A stretch of 26,033 bases of DNA, from IMG/VR virus record IMGVR_UViG_3300009181_000299, positions 1 to 26,033 of that record; one strand, given 5' to 3'. Made by a program: the position numbers and the translations under genes. Numbering within the stretch: position 1 is the stretch's first letter; each line of letters starts with the position of its first letter. This stretch comes from a virus. This document shows, one piece after another, positions 1 to 13,362 of the stretch. The notes beneath the pieces are model-generated. The model had not been told where the DNA came from and searched no databases. It saw nothing but the letters and a program-made list of their open reading frames with translations.

Positions 1-4579
<4,579 letters not shown>

Positions 4580-4700
4580 AAATATGTGAGCAACAAAGCG
4601 GCGATGGAATCGGAAGCGGAATCTCGCTAGAGAAATTGTATAGACCGCGACAGGTTCATAAATCAATGTTGAATCAGTACTTCAAGTCATAAGGAGCGAT

Positions 4701-5240
4701 TCAAGCAATATCATCCCGACTTACTCTTTTATATGAAGAGATAATGGAATCAGCATATATTGCTTGCCCACGTTTACCATTTAAGTCAGTGACCCATACT
4801 CGCAGTCTTTCATTACCCGCGAGTCTTTCTAAGTGAGTATCCTTAATTACCCAAGTAGTCTTCCCACTAGACCAAAGAGAACCGACCGACATACTGTCCA
4901 GTAATGATTGCTTTTCTTCAAATTTGGCAAGAGGAATCGGCCTAAACGGTAAGTCACCACCAAATACGACTGTGCCAGATATTAGCTTAAGAAATTTCCA
5001 CCCATGTGTGTGAGGGTCGAATATTCCGTAAGGTTTATAAAACCTGGGGGGACACTCACTTTCAGACAAGGACTTCGCACTTATTATTCTGACATTTTTA
5101 CCGATTGCTGATTTATCTACATTTGCCACATTAACGAAAATAACTTGTTTATCTATCTTCTTAAGACCTATAATATGACATCCATCTTCAGGAACATAAG
5201 TAATAACGAAGTCAAAAGGGTCTAGTACTTTTCCAACCAT
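4701..5240 (-). CDS. Hypothetical protein, 179 aa
   Basis: I do not recognise a family. The product is soluble-looking, with no signal peptide or membrane segment. It starts MVGKVLDPFDFVITYVPEDG and alternates short beta-type stretches with charged turns; it contains a Pro/aromatic segment (CPPRFYKPYGIFDPHTHGW, about residues 63-81) and a C-terminal SYKRVSRDDIA. The gene is the last of the minus-strand virion-side block, 114 bases downstream of the endonuclease gene. There is no Shine-Dalgarno site; instead TATAAT ends five bases before the ATG, suggesting its own promoter and a leaderless message. It is not evidently a tail tube protein, although a tube gene often follows a sheath gene. Confidence 0.7.
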   Translation of the reverse strand: MVGKVLDPFDFVITYVPEDGCHIIGLKKIDKQVIFVNVANVDKSAIGKNVRIISAKSLSESECPPRFYKPYGIFDPHTHGWKFLKLISGTVVFGGDLPFRPIPLAKFEEKQSLLDSMSVGSLWSSGKTTWVIKDTHLERLAGNERLRVWVTDLNGKRGQAIYADSIISSYKRVSRDDIA

Positions 5241-5245
5241 CTAAA

Positions 5246-5251
5246 ATTATA
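5246..5251 (-). promoter_or_regulatory. -10 element immediately before the 179-aa gene
   Basis: On the minus strand the sequence reads TATAAT, TTTAG, then ATG, so transcription would start at or next to the start codon. No good -35 is seen at 16-18 bases. No Shine-Dalgarno sequence precedes the ATG, which fits a leaderless transcript. Confidence 0.4.
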
Positions 5252-5354
5252 CATTCAGACTAGGAGATAGAGGTCTTCAGAGGCACTACACGACTTACTG
5301 ATATGATTCAGGCGTTTGAAATTCGCTCTCAGTATAAAATGCGGACTTCATAAA

Positions 5355-6350
5355 TCATATCTTCTTATTATTCGCAATACTTAATTTTATATATTCGGAC
5401 CAAGTGGTACAGCCAGATTCCGAAAGTATATTTGCACGGCGTTCAAGAAACGAACGGCGCATTGCCTCTTTAGATTCATCAGTATGGCGAAAGCCGGTGG
5501 AAGCGGCTGATATCTTGGCGCGAGTCTCCGGGCTGGTAGTGCGATTCCGCTGCTTTTCCTTGACTTCAGGACGGTTTTGAGCGGCAGTAGTGGCTATTCG
5601 ATGACGCTCTTTTACTGCAGGGTCTTCGAAGGCCCTCCGCGTGCCTTCAGAAAGACGAGCGCGAACTTCCTCTGTGCAGGATTCGATGGCCGCACGACTC
5701 ATATTTTCACGCGCCTCTACGGAAGCTAAAGAAGACTTTAAAGAGTCCGAAATTTTCTTACCATATTCTGGATTGGCTCGCATCACGGCACGTTTCAATT
5801 GAGTCTCGGGAGAAGCCATAGATTCGCGAGTCTTCTGAGAGCGTTTAGCGCGGGACTCCGGAGTGTTAAGGGAAGCGATTTGCTTCGCACGAGCTTCAGG
5901 AGTGAGGCAATGGCGGATGTTGTTATTCTGCTTAGCCTTCTCAATATACTCGGGGCGTTCCCAAGGATTCTTCACGGGATGCGGAACATGTTCACCACCG
6001 CGAGAAGTATTGAATCCTCTTAGTTGGTGCGTCGTATCATAGAGTTCAATCCAGTATTTCTCGGCAGCATTTGCTTCTTCGAGAGATGAGCAGACTTGCA
6101 AGACTTCATGGTCGAAGGAATCCGGACCGTATTTAATCAAAGCATTATACCAATGATTTTCGTGATTTTTCTCTAATAACCAATTTCTCGCCTTACTTAG
6201 ATGCTCCGACCAGCGTCTCTGCCATTTTTTGCTTGTAAGCCCTATATAGCGGCGACCTGATTTCATGTGGAAGTGACAATAAATAGTGAATACAAGTGAG
6301 GCCCCCGAGTTATCGGGGGCCTCACTTGAGCTGTTGTGATTAGATCCCAT
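5355..6350 (-). CDS. GIY-YIG homing endonuclease with NUMOD3-like repeats
   Basis: A free-standing homing endonuclease predicted to cut DNA and spread its own gene. The N-terminal GIY-YIG nuclease domain (about residues 21-120) shows TIY (22-24), YIG (35-37), the catalytic Arg region KKWQRRW (41-47), the metal-binding Glu in AAEKYWI (E97) and the conserved GFN (112-114). Residues about 145-290 are a run of helical repeats of the SPETRAKIS / TPEARAKQI type, like NUMOD3 DNA-binding modules. It lies just after the tail sheath gene, a typical intergenic insertion site in phages. The only in-frame start before the nuclease domain is ATG 6350; codons 8-20 coincide with a perfect hairpin. Base composition is more GC-rich than the flanking genes, which fits acquisition from elsewhere. 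Confidence 0.9.
   Translation of the reverse strand: MGSNHNSSSEAPDNSGASLVFTIYCHFHMKSGRRYIGLTSKKWQRRWSEHLSKARNWLLEKNHENHWYNALIKYGPDSFDHEVLQVCSSLEEANAAEKYWIELYDTTHQLRGFNTSRGGEHVPHPVKNPWERPEYIEKAKQNNNIRHCLTPEARAKQIASLNTPESRAKRSQKTRESMASPETQLKRAVMRANPEYGKKISDSLKSSLASVEARENMSRAAIESCTEEVRARLSEGTRRAFEDPAVKERHRIATTAAQNRPEVKEKQRNRTTSPETRAKISAASTGFRHTDESKEAMRRSFLERRANILSESGCTTWSEYIKLSIANNKKI
6293..6328 (-). terminator. Perfect 16-bp hairpin inside the start of the endonuclease ORF
   Basis: Left arm CAAGTGAGGCCCCCGA (6293-6308), loop GTTA (6309-6312) and right arm TCGGGGGCCTCACTTG (6313-6328) form a perfect 16-bp stem. In minus-strand RNA it is followed by a moderately U-rich stretch (UAUUCACUAUUUAUUG), so it could terminate the tail sheath message. 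It lies in codons 8-20 of the endonuclease ORF, so it would also act as an attenuator or translation block for that gene. Confidence 0.75.
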
Positions 6351-6356
6351 GTAGGG

Positions 6357-6386
6357 ATTTTACCACAAATGTTGCTAACTCGTCAA
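6357..6386 (-). promoter_or_regulatory. Sigma70-like promoter for the endonuclease gene
   Basis: On the minus strand TTGACG (6381-6386) is followed by an 18-base spacer and TAAAAT (6357-6362). The -35 overlaps the TGA stop of the tail sheath gene. The -10 ends six bases before ATG 6350, so the message would be nearly leaderless and would reach the 16-bp hairpin within its first few dozen bases. Confidence 0.6.
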
Positions 6387-9300
6387 GCCCTTATCCGAAT
6401 ACTCATCGTCGCCACAATATATTCAAGTGGGAAGACAGGAACGTAAATAGCTTCGGTACGCAGAACTGTAGGATCATTAGGATCAACAGATGCTGTGATG
6501 CCTGCTACCTTCGTCACGATCTGACCATTGATGAGATTTTGGAATCCCGCACTCATGGACTGTTCGACCTGCTTAGGAATGCTGGTCGTAAACTTCTGTC
6601 CGATGTACGGATCGAGTACAGCCCGCATTACCTGCTGGACGTACTGAATCGTCATTTGAACGGAAGGAGTACGAGTTACGACAGTTTCTGTACGAGTGGT
6701 GAGCCCGTGACGGATTCTCAGACCCGTGTCGAGCTGTTCCATTATCGTAACACCATTTACCGCCACTTGGTTAGATTCAGTCGGATCTAGACGACGACCT
6801 ATACTCTTGAACCCAAGTATCTGACGACGAGTCCATGGGGTGGCAACGTCAACCGCCGGACTGCAAGTGGAGCCAGCTATAGCTGCAGCCACATAAGTTC
6901 CGTCCACCAGTCGGTCAGTTAAATTACCAACATCGTCCTGAATCGTAATGACGAATGAATCAGGATAGGTGACTACCATGAGTTCGGATTGAAGACCACG
7001 AGCTATAGCCTGTACTCCAGTTGGGGTAGTGCCGATAGCTGTTCCAACAACACCCATTCGCTCCCCCTCTTGACGAGGGCTGCTCATGAAGATGCAGTGT
7101 TGATTCAAGTATGCAAATACGTTAGCATCTGTACTGAGAGGCGCAATGATATCAGGCTTTATGTTGCCCGTGATGGGCTTTCGCAAGTCGTCAATTGCCT
7201 GTATGTATGCTCCTGACGTAACCTGACCAGATTGGTCTCTCAGTACTTGCTTAAGACCTACGATTACAGCACCGTTCAGAATGGCTAAACGAGCCGCCAA
7301 TGAGATCGGGTTATCTGGATTCGGGGGTCCGAAGTTTGTCTGGATCTTCTTAAGATCCTGGTAAAGGCCAGTCTCGTACGTAGTCTTACCATAAAGATAA
7401 GAAACGTAGTAAACATCACCGGTACGTGGTTCGTTACCCGTCCGCTTGTACGTACGCAGGAAAGCAGTCGTGTCTACATTCGTGTTTACTGCGTTAGAGA
7501 CGGTAATCTCAACGCCACCGACAGCATTGATCGGTATAGCACTATCGCAGGTGAATGTCTGACCGACAGTAAGGGTGAAGAAACCACCATTAGAGTAATC
7601 AGCCGCTGAAGGATTCAAGATAGTGAATCTTAAACCAGTCTGCGCATCAGTGTATGTCTGACCAACCGTCCCAGTGCCTGAAGACCCCCCAGGCGAGGAA
7701 CTTGAAACCGTGAATCCTGCAACGGCATCTTCGCCCGTATCACCGGTCACACCGGGAGTTATCCCGATGTTTGTGGAGGTGATGAATGCAGTGCTTACGG
7801 TGGATTGGAATGACAGGGTCGAAGCCGATCCTGAAGTCAAGGAATCTATGCGAAGATAAGACCCTAAACCCTGAACCGTTAACGGCCAAGCTGCTGCGAC
7901 ACCGCTGAATGTTCCGTCGTAATTTAGAGCAGAAGCTAAAAGAGCAGCGGTAGGTTGTGTTCTTGAAGCTGTAGCGCCAATCACCAAACCAAGAGTCGCA
8001 GCAGCGTTGCTTCCAGTTCTAACTGTTATGTTCGAATTTGGAGTGTTCACTAAGCTCGACACTACCAGTTTGTTCGCGTACTGATCTGCTCCTGTGCGAG
8101 CCACTAGCTCAGTAACGACAGCAGTGACTACATGAGCCGTATCATTAGTGCTGTGAACGTGGAATCCGCCCTCAAGTTGCACTCTGTGGTCGTTAAATGC
8201 TCCGGCAGAATCGGCAGCTATCGCTTCGGCGAGAGTCACTACAGTGATGAATCCAGCTGGGGTAACTCCCGAGGCATTTGCAACCGTAACGACGTTTGTC
8301 GTATCGTTTACACCATGGACATCAGACTGCGTACGATGGCTGTTGTACTTCGCCTTAAGCGCGTTCACTAATGTGATAGCCGTAGCAAGGTTAGTGGCAT
8401 TCGCAGTCGATACCGTGTTCACGGTATCATCATTAACGTGAGCACCAGTCTCCACAAAGTGCGAGTTGAACTTGGACTTAGTATTGTTCAGCAACAATAC
8501 GGTAGCGTTAATATCTCGTATTGTTCCGCCGCTTACATAAGCATTGCTGTATGTTGAGCCACCAAGGGAGAAAGAAGTCGCCATCGAATTGGTGACAATC
8601 CAAGCTCCGTTCGCTTCAGTGGTTCCTACAACGCCCTGAATGTAAACGTAGTCACCATCCACCAAGCCATGGGCATTCATGGTGAGAATTTGGACTAATC
8701 CTCCATCGTCTGCCGTATTATCTACGGGTTCCGCGTTGTAGGCAGACTGGACAACATCATTCGCGGTATCATCGTAACCGTGAACGCCTAACTGCTGAAG
8801 GTGAAGATTAAACTTGTCCTTCAAGTCTCTCGCTAATACGGAAGCAGTCTGAAGCGTCGTTGCATCAGCCACAGACACCGAGTTATCAGCATCACCCAAC
8901 TGGTGGAAGGTCAAGTCAGGAATGTGCAGGTTATAATTCGTCTTTATGTCATTTAACAACGCACATAAAGTGGAAAAAGAAGTAGCGCCTGCAGCCGTTA
9001 CTACGTTAGTTCCGTCTGCCGATATATGGAAGTCAGTGTCTGCAATGTGCAGATTGTACTCCAACTTCAGCTGATTAGCCAATGAAAAAAGGCTTGGCAG
9101 AACCAAGCTTTGGGCATTGGAATCAGCATATGGCAAGTATGCATTATTGATGGCCGTTACTACTGAATCAAGAGAGACCGAACTTCCACTTGGTAATTCA
9201 GTCTGGAAGTCTACGCCGTCCACGCTTAGTATCAAACGGCTGTTGATGCCTGAAGTGATACTAAACGGAGCGTCCTTGATAGCAGCCATTATGGCAGGCT

Positions 9301-11617
9301 GATTTAAGGCATTATATCTACCAGTAGCTGAATCGTTAGGAGAGAACCCCAGCTTGCTGCTACCATCCGTGGTCCCGCTTACAGTAGGAATCTGGACAAT
9401 GACACTGCAGACCTTGTATTCAGTCTCGGAAGCGTTGGCATTATCACCAACTAAACCGAGTACTGATTGAGATCCGTAGGAAAGCTCAAAAGCATTTGTG
9501 TTACCTGTAGCCAGGTTAACAGCAGCTACTACTTGAGCGACAGTTGTCGTGGCTGATATATCAACAACAGTAACGGTTCCATCAATGGAAAGTTGTAAAC
9601 GGTCAGAAGTCTCAAAACTTAACGGATTTGTGACGGGCTGGCCGAGAAGGGTGGCAGGAAATGATGTTGCTAAATTGACGCCGAAGGCTGCTCCGCCATC
9701 TACCAACATGTTACCGAAAACACTGGTAGCCTGGTATAAGTCATAAGGACTGGCGAAGTCGTTTGTAATGGAAGCATTCTTTTCCGGCGACAAACTGTCA
9801 TCGAAAGTGATAGTAACGGTTTCCGCTACTGGGATACCTCCTATCAAGAATGAATCTGGCTGAGTCTCTGAACCACTAGGCCACTGAATGGTCTCAGGTA
9901 AACCTGACTTTGAACCGAATTTCACTCCAAACAGCTGAGAAGCTGTAAGAGCGGAGTTGATCGTATACTGACCGACCCCTGTAGGTCCAGGAGTCACGAC
10001 ATTTAATGTATAGGTATCATCCGCTATTCTGTTGTACCAGAAAGTGGCATATACTTTATAATCAGCTGGCACTAAATCACGAAGGGTGACAAGATTAGAC
10101 GCACCGTCCACTCCAAGAACCGCGACAGGTCCCCTTGCGTAAGCATCCCGCCACGATTTACCCACATAAACTGTAACCAAGTTAGGATTGTCAGTCGGTA
10201 AATCGATCCTGCCATTTGTCACGGAATTAAACAGACTGACGGACAGAGGCGTGTCTCTTCCATTTCCAGACGTAGGAGTAAGAGGCAGAGTAAACTTATT
10301 GGTTGATAAGCTGTTAGTGTTGGGATCACTAAAACGATCGCACTCAGCACCAAACAGTTTATCATCGATCAACAATCCAGTAATCTGGGTAGAATCCCAA
10401 ACAGCTGAACCAGTTACAGAACCGCTTGTCACGGTAAAACTGGTTCCCCATTGGATCTTGGATTGGTCTCTATCATTTACTACGATGTAGTCCAAACCAT
10501 TTACGTAGTCTCTTCTGCCAGGGGCAATACCGACGTTATTGACTTCCGCAATATTGCTATTCGGAAGGTAATCGAAAGTATCTTGCCAAGAGTTAAACCA
10601 ATACTCTACGGTAAGAGTAGAGCCAGCCTCGGGGGCTTGATTAAGTATAACAGCTCTTCTTGCTCCATCGACAGACTTAGCAAGAACCTGTGAACCGTTT
10701 ATTTTAATGACTACCTTCGACGGATCCGTAGCGGTTATGCCGCCATCAGAACCATCGACGATTGGACCGTTAAATACGATGAAAGCCTTGTTACGTCCCG
10801 AGTAATTGCCAGTAGTGAACCCTGTAGGTCCATTCGCAGCACCTGATCCGATCAAGACGTTATTTGCGGCGGTGAGGAACACATGGGACAATCCCTGGTT
10901 ATCTTCCACAACACCAGCCGTTAGACCTGAAATACCAGCAGCATTGATATCATTTGCGACATCTACGGCTGCTCTATCAGTTCCCTCAGTGAAATCGATG
11001 ATGGAAACACCGACTAAATCATTCACATAAACCAAAAGACGCTTTGACGAAGAGCTAAACGTATAGGGTTCAGCCTTAGGCATTATCAAAACGGCAGGAC
11101 CAGCCGAAACTTGGTCACTGACATCATCAGTGACTCTAGTATCCTTTCGGTGGAAATAATAGTTGACAGTGACGAAATCGTCTGCTGCTGGTGGAATCAG
11201 CAAAGTGATTACACCATTAGGACCATCAACCGCTGAAACAGCTGCTGGAGCACCATTTACTGAGACAGACACTCTAGAAGAGTCGAAGGTGGGTCGACCA
11301 GCTCCCGTACCATCTACTATAGGGTAATTGCGTACCTTAAACTTGAATTTATTTCCGTCCGTATCGTCTAAGACGGGATTTGCGTTAGTACCGCTTATTA
11401 TCCAACGGTTTGAAACGTCTTCTGAAAATATAGGAGTGTCAGCCTGGCTCGAAGAGCCACGCACCATCTCAAAGTCCGTTTGAGATAGGGTTTCTCTTCC
11501 GGGACCAATTATTACTGGGACTCGAAGTCCAGTAAGGAGAGGGCCAGCTGTTGGCTCAACAATTGTCTGAGTGTAGACTCCCGGAGGAGCGTAGGTGGTA
11601 AATGGACCGATTCCCAT
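6383..11617 (-). CDS. Giant tail sheath protein, 1744 aa
   Basis: This is the contractile tail sheath subunit, which stacks around the tail tube and contracts to drive injection. The N terminus (TYAPPGVYTQTIVEP, 8-22) is the usual sheath start. Residues about 1380-1744 are the conserved sheath core, with LAARLAILNGAVIVGLKQV, ISAPLS-like IIAPLSTDANVFAYLNQHC, a polymerising C-terminal arm and the ending EYIVATMSIRIRA. Usual sheaths are about 400-700 residues; here roughly 900-1000 extra residues lie in between. The insert includes six copies of a (Y/F)N-x-H repeat (at about 854, 895, 936, 1050, 1091 and 1141), and an AHGLVDGDYVYIQGV domain at about 970-1035 splits copies three and four. Start ATG 11617 has GGGAGAA about 12 bases upstream. 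The insert is probably displayed on the tail surface (inference). Confidence 0.92.
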   Translation of the reverse strand: MGIGPFTTYAPPGVYTQTIVEPTAGPLLTGLRVPVIIGPGRETLSQTDFEMVRGSSSQADTPIFSEDVSNRWIISGTNANPVLDDTDGNKFKFKVRNYPIVDGTGAGRPTFDSSRVSVSVNGAPAAVSAVDGPNGVITLLIPPAADDFVTVNYYFHRKDTRVTDDVSDQVSAGPAVLIMPKAEPYTFSSSSKRLLVYVNDLVGVSIIDFTEGTDRAAVDVANDINAAGISGLTAGVVEDNQGLSHVFLTAANNVLIGSGAANGPTGFTTGNYSGRNKAFIVFNGPIVDGSDGGITATDPSKVVIKINGSQVLAKSVDGARRAVILNQAPEAGSTLTVEYWFNSWQDTFDYLPNSNIAEVNNVGIAPGRRDYVNGLDYIVVNDRDQSKIQWGTSFTVTSGSVTGSAVWDSTQITGLLIDDKLFGAECDRFSDPNTNSLSTNKFTLPLTPTSGNGRDTPLSVSLFNSVTNGRIDLPTDNPNLVTVYVGKSWRDAYARGPVAVLGVDGASNLVTLRDLVPADYKVYATFWYNRIADDTYTLNVVTPGPTGVGQYTINSALTASQLFGVKFGSKSGLPETIQWPSGSETQPDSFLIGGIPVAETVTITFDDSLSPEKNASITNDFASPYDLYQATSVFGNMLVDGGAAFGVNLATSFPATLLGQPVTNPLSFETSDRLQLSIDGTVTVVDISATTTVAQVVAAVNLATGNTNAFELSYGSQSVLGLVGDNANASETEYKVCSVIVQIPTVSGTTDGSSKLGFSPNDSATGRYNALNQPAIMAAIKDAPFSITSGINSRLILSVDGVDFQTELPSGSSVSLDSVVTAINNAYLPYADSNAQSLVLPSLFSLANQLKLEYNLHIADTDFHISADGTNVVTAAGATSFSTLCALLNDIKTNYNLHIPDLTFHQLGDADNSVSVADATTLQTASVLARDLKDKFNLHLQQLGVHGYDDTANDVVQSAYNAEPVDNTADDGGLVQILTMNAHGLVDGDYVYIQGVVGTTEANGAWIVTNSMATSFSLGGSTYSNAYVSGGTIRDINATVLLLNNTKSKFNSHFVETGAHVNDDTVNTVSTANATNLATAITLVNALKAKYNSHRTQSDVHGVNDTTNVVTVANASGVTPAGFITVVTLAEAIAADSAGAFNDHRVQLEGGFHVHSTNDTAHVVTAVVTELVARTGADQYANKLVVSSLVNTPNSNITVRTGSNAAATLGLVIGATASRTQPTAALLASALNYDGTFSGVAAAWPLTVQGLGSYLRIDSLTSGSASTLSFQSTVSTAFITSTNIGITPGVTGDTGEDAVAGFTVSSSSPGGSSGTGTVGQTYTDAQTGLRFTILNPSAADYSNGGFFTLTVGQTFTCDSAIPINAVGGVEITVSNAVNTNVDTTAFLRTYKRTGNEPRTGDVYYVSYLYGKTTYETGLYQDLKKIQTNFGPPNPDNPISLAARLAILNGAVIVGLKQVLRDQSGQVTSGAYIQAIDDLRKPITGNIKPDIIAPLSTDANVFAYLNQHCIFMSSPRQEGERMGVVGTAIGTTPTGVQAIARGLQSELMVVTYPDSFVITIQDDVGNLTDRLVDGTYVAAAIAGSTCSPAVDVATPWTRRQILGFKSIGRRLDPTESNQVAVNGVTIMEQLDTGLRIRHGLTTRTETVVTRTPSVQMTIQYVQQVMRAVLDPYIGQKFTTSIPKQVEQSMSAGFQNLINGQIVTKVAGITASVDPNDPTVLRTEAIYVPVFPLEYIVATMSIRIRA

Positions 11618-11646
11618 GTTTTAATGTTCTCCCGACGAAATGTTTA

Positions 11647-11652
11647 AGTATA
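11647..11652 (-). promoter_or_regulatory. Possible -10 element for the sheath gene
   Basis: Minus-strand TATACT lies 29 bases before ATG 11617, leaving a short leader that contains the Shine-Dalgarno site GGGAGAA. No convincing -35 is seen at standard spacing, so this rests on the -10 and on the 112-base gap only. The gap 11618-11729 holds no other gene. Confidence 0.3.
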
Positions 11653-11729
11653 AGTCTAAACGTTAGCCAGACGATTTAGGTTTAGTGTACGTCTCATCTA
11701 AGGTCCAATTTAAGGAAAACATAGAGAGT

Positions 11730-12170
11730 CTATTTATTTTTAGATATAGGACTTGCTTTTGATATAGAATTTATTGCTTTAGCCCGGAGATCTAGAATTC
11801 TCGAATCAGTCGGTTTCAAATTTCCAGAGGAATCCTCTGTCAAAGCATGGGAACCCGTCTCTTGTCTTACCTTATCAGTTTTTAATTGTTGTTTCCTAAA
11901 ATTACCCCATTTTGCTTCAGAAGACCTAGCTACAGCTTTATCTAAACTGGGGTAATCTAAGTCGTGAACGCCAGAATTACCATGGACACCACTTAGCCCT
12001 CTTACACTGCCTTTAAATCCAAAAGAGAAAGAAGACATCTTCCTAGCAGCAGGATTACTACACACCGGACAAGGGTGTGAACTCAAGTACTTTTCTGAAT
12101 CGGCTTTATTTAGCAATAACTCTGAAAATTCGACTTCACATTCTTCACATGCATACTCATATTGCGGCAT
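11730..12170 (-). CDS. FmdB-type zinc-ribbon protein, 146 aa
   Basis: The N terminus, MPQYEYACEECEVEFSELL, followed by CPVC, matches the small FmdB/Zn_ribbon_8 family. Cys 8, 11, 34 and 37 are the expected four zinc ligands, and the Ala-Arg-Lys-Met (residues ~41-45) after the second pair is also typical. The remaining ~100 residues are polar, lysine- and serine-rich and probably disordered. In tailed phages such proteins occur among head-tail genes, but their role is not established; nucleic-acid or protein binding is inference. It sits between the sheath gene and a structural gene, 18 bases downstream of the latter. No Shine-Dalgarno site is seen; TATAGT ends five bases before the ATG. Confidence 0.8.
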   Translation of the reverse strand: MPQYEYACEECEVEFSELLLNKADSEKYLSSHPCPVCSNPAARKMSSFSFGFKGSVRGLSGVHGNSGVHDLDYPSLDKAVARSSEAKWGNFRKQQLKTDKVRQETGSHALTEDSSGNLKPTDSRILDLRAKAINSISKASPISKNK

Positions 12171-12175
12171 GATTT

Positions 12176-12181
12176 ACTATA
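12176..12181 (-). promoter_or_regulatory. -10 element immediately before the zinc-ribbon gene
   Basis: Minus-strand TATAGT, then AAATC, then ATG 12170. The arrangement is the same as before the genes starting at 5240 and 23006. No strong -35 is present at standard spacing. It partly fills the 18-base gap after the upstream gene's stop. Confidence 0.35.
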
Positions 12182-12188
12182 CAGGATA

Positions 12189-13343
12189 CTAAATCATTCT
12201 TTCATATGTGAGTCCACGGCCAATTTCCAATATGCTAGTCTCTTCTTCTATTGAAGGATCACTTATTCTAGTGCTCATTTGTAAATCTAACAAGACAGCA
12301 GGTAAGGGATTATATATCGCCCAATCTACTCGAAATGTGCAGGAGATGTTACTTTCGTAGAAGTATTCATCTGTCTCAGGATTAAAAATGTCTTCATTTT
12401 CTCCTCCTGGAGAAATATCCAAAAGTTCTATGCCCTCAAAACCCAAGGCGTTTTGCCTTTCTAAGATCTTCATTATGATATAATCAGAAAGTTTCTCTCT
12501 ATCTTCTGAATCTTTGGAAAAGGCGATTAGATCAAAATTCATTTCGAATTTTCCACCATAAACCATAGCTACATCGGTTCGATCTTCCGTAACCACTATA
12601 TTAAATTTATCGCAGTCTTGAGTTCGATCCCCAAAAGCAATCACGACTCCTGGAATGATACTAACATTGAACTCCTCTTTTTTAAACTCAAAGGGTCCTT
12701 GCTTAGGGGTGACGTATCGATAATCCGCATAAACATTCTGAGAAGATGATATATAGGTAAGAAACGTTATTTCTCCAGTCTCATAGTCAATTGCATAATC
12801 CTCTCCCCTAATCAGATAAACCCTATTATCTAACCATAATCTTACAGAATTAGGATATATGTTAGGGTTACTAATCTGACCCTTCTGATCCCCTGAATGA
12901 TTAAATACTATGATGTATTCACCTAGGACAGTCAAAATAGGATCCATTTCGACCAGTCCAGGTATATTGCGAGCTTGATCGGGCAAACGACTGACTTGAA
13001 ACCTGTAAACTCCAGGAGCGCTGGGAAATTTGTCTCTATAAGGAGAAATCTTCTCTAATTCAGTAAAATTTTCTCTTATCCATTCAACAGTAGTACCCGG
13101 ATACCCTTTTTCATAAGATAACATGCAAAAGGATGATAGTCTTCCCATATAGTTATCGGCTGATAACCTAACCCTATCTCCTGAAACCCCATTTACAATA
13201 ATGCCTCTCTGAGGCCGCTCATCGAAAGCGAATTTATTCTGTACATTCTTAGAATCATCACGGTATCGTGGATGATCATAGAGAATCTTCTTTAGTTCCT
13301 CTATGATCCTCCTCTTGGTGGCGTTCGTTAACCAAGATATCAT
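12189..13343 (-). CDS. Putative phage virion structural protein, 384 aa
   Basis: No catalytic motif, signal peptide or membrane segment is seen. It starts MISWLTNATKRRIIEELKKIL, a helical segment, then has long beta-rich stretches, including a 'RLWLDNRVYLIRGEDYAIDY' type segment (about residues 168-187) ending in a loop with YADYRYV, a pattern common in phage baseplate/neck proteins. The C-terminal part (about 260-384) has an acidic stretch and a NISCTFRVDWAIYNPLP segment. It lies two genes upstream of the tail sheath in transcription order and belongs to the virion block, so a neck, tail-terminator or tail-completion role is plausible but not shown. GGTGG lies four bases before ATG 13343. 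Confidence 0.75.
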   Translation of the reverse strand: MISWLTNATKRRIIEELKKILYDHPRYRDDSKNVQNKFAFDERPQRGIIVNGVSGDRVRLSADNYMGRLSSFCMLSYEKGYPGTTVEWIRENFTELEKISPYRDKFPSAPGVYRFQVSRLPDQARNIPGLVEMDPILTVLGEYIIVFNHSGDQKGQISNPNIYPNSVRLWLDNRVYLIRGEDYAIDYETGEITFLTYISSSQNVYADYRYVTPKQGPFEFKKEEFNVSIIPGVVIAFGDRTQDCDKFNIVVTEDRTDVAMVYGGKFEMNFDLIAFSKDSEDREKLSDYIIMKILERQNALGFEGIELLDISPGGENEDIFNPETDEYFYESNISCTFRVDWAIYNPLPAVLLDLQMSTRISDPSIEEETSILEIGRGLTYERMI

Positions 13344-13362
13344 AAAGCCACCAAGTCATTCA

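Noticed and set aside
4580-4700. Possible terminator between the convergent fibre and 179-aa genes
   Set aside because: Only a 4-bp stem (TCTC-GCTA-GAGA) is visible and there is no T-run after it, so I cannot support a terminator.
4701-5240. Tail tube protein as identity of the 179-aa gene downstream of the sheath
   Set aside because: Position and length would fit, but the sequence has no recognisable tube features, and an endonuclease gene and a possible separate promoter lie between it and the sheath.
6539-11030. Ten or so short plus-strand frames opposite the tail sheath gene
   Set aside because: All lie antisense to a clearly coding gene, lack ribosome sites and show no recognisable domains.
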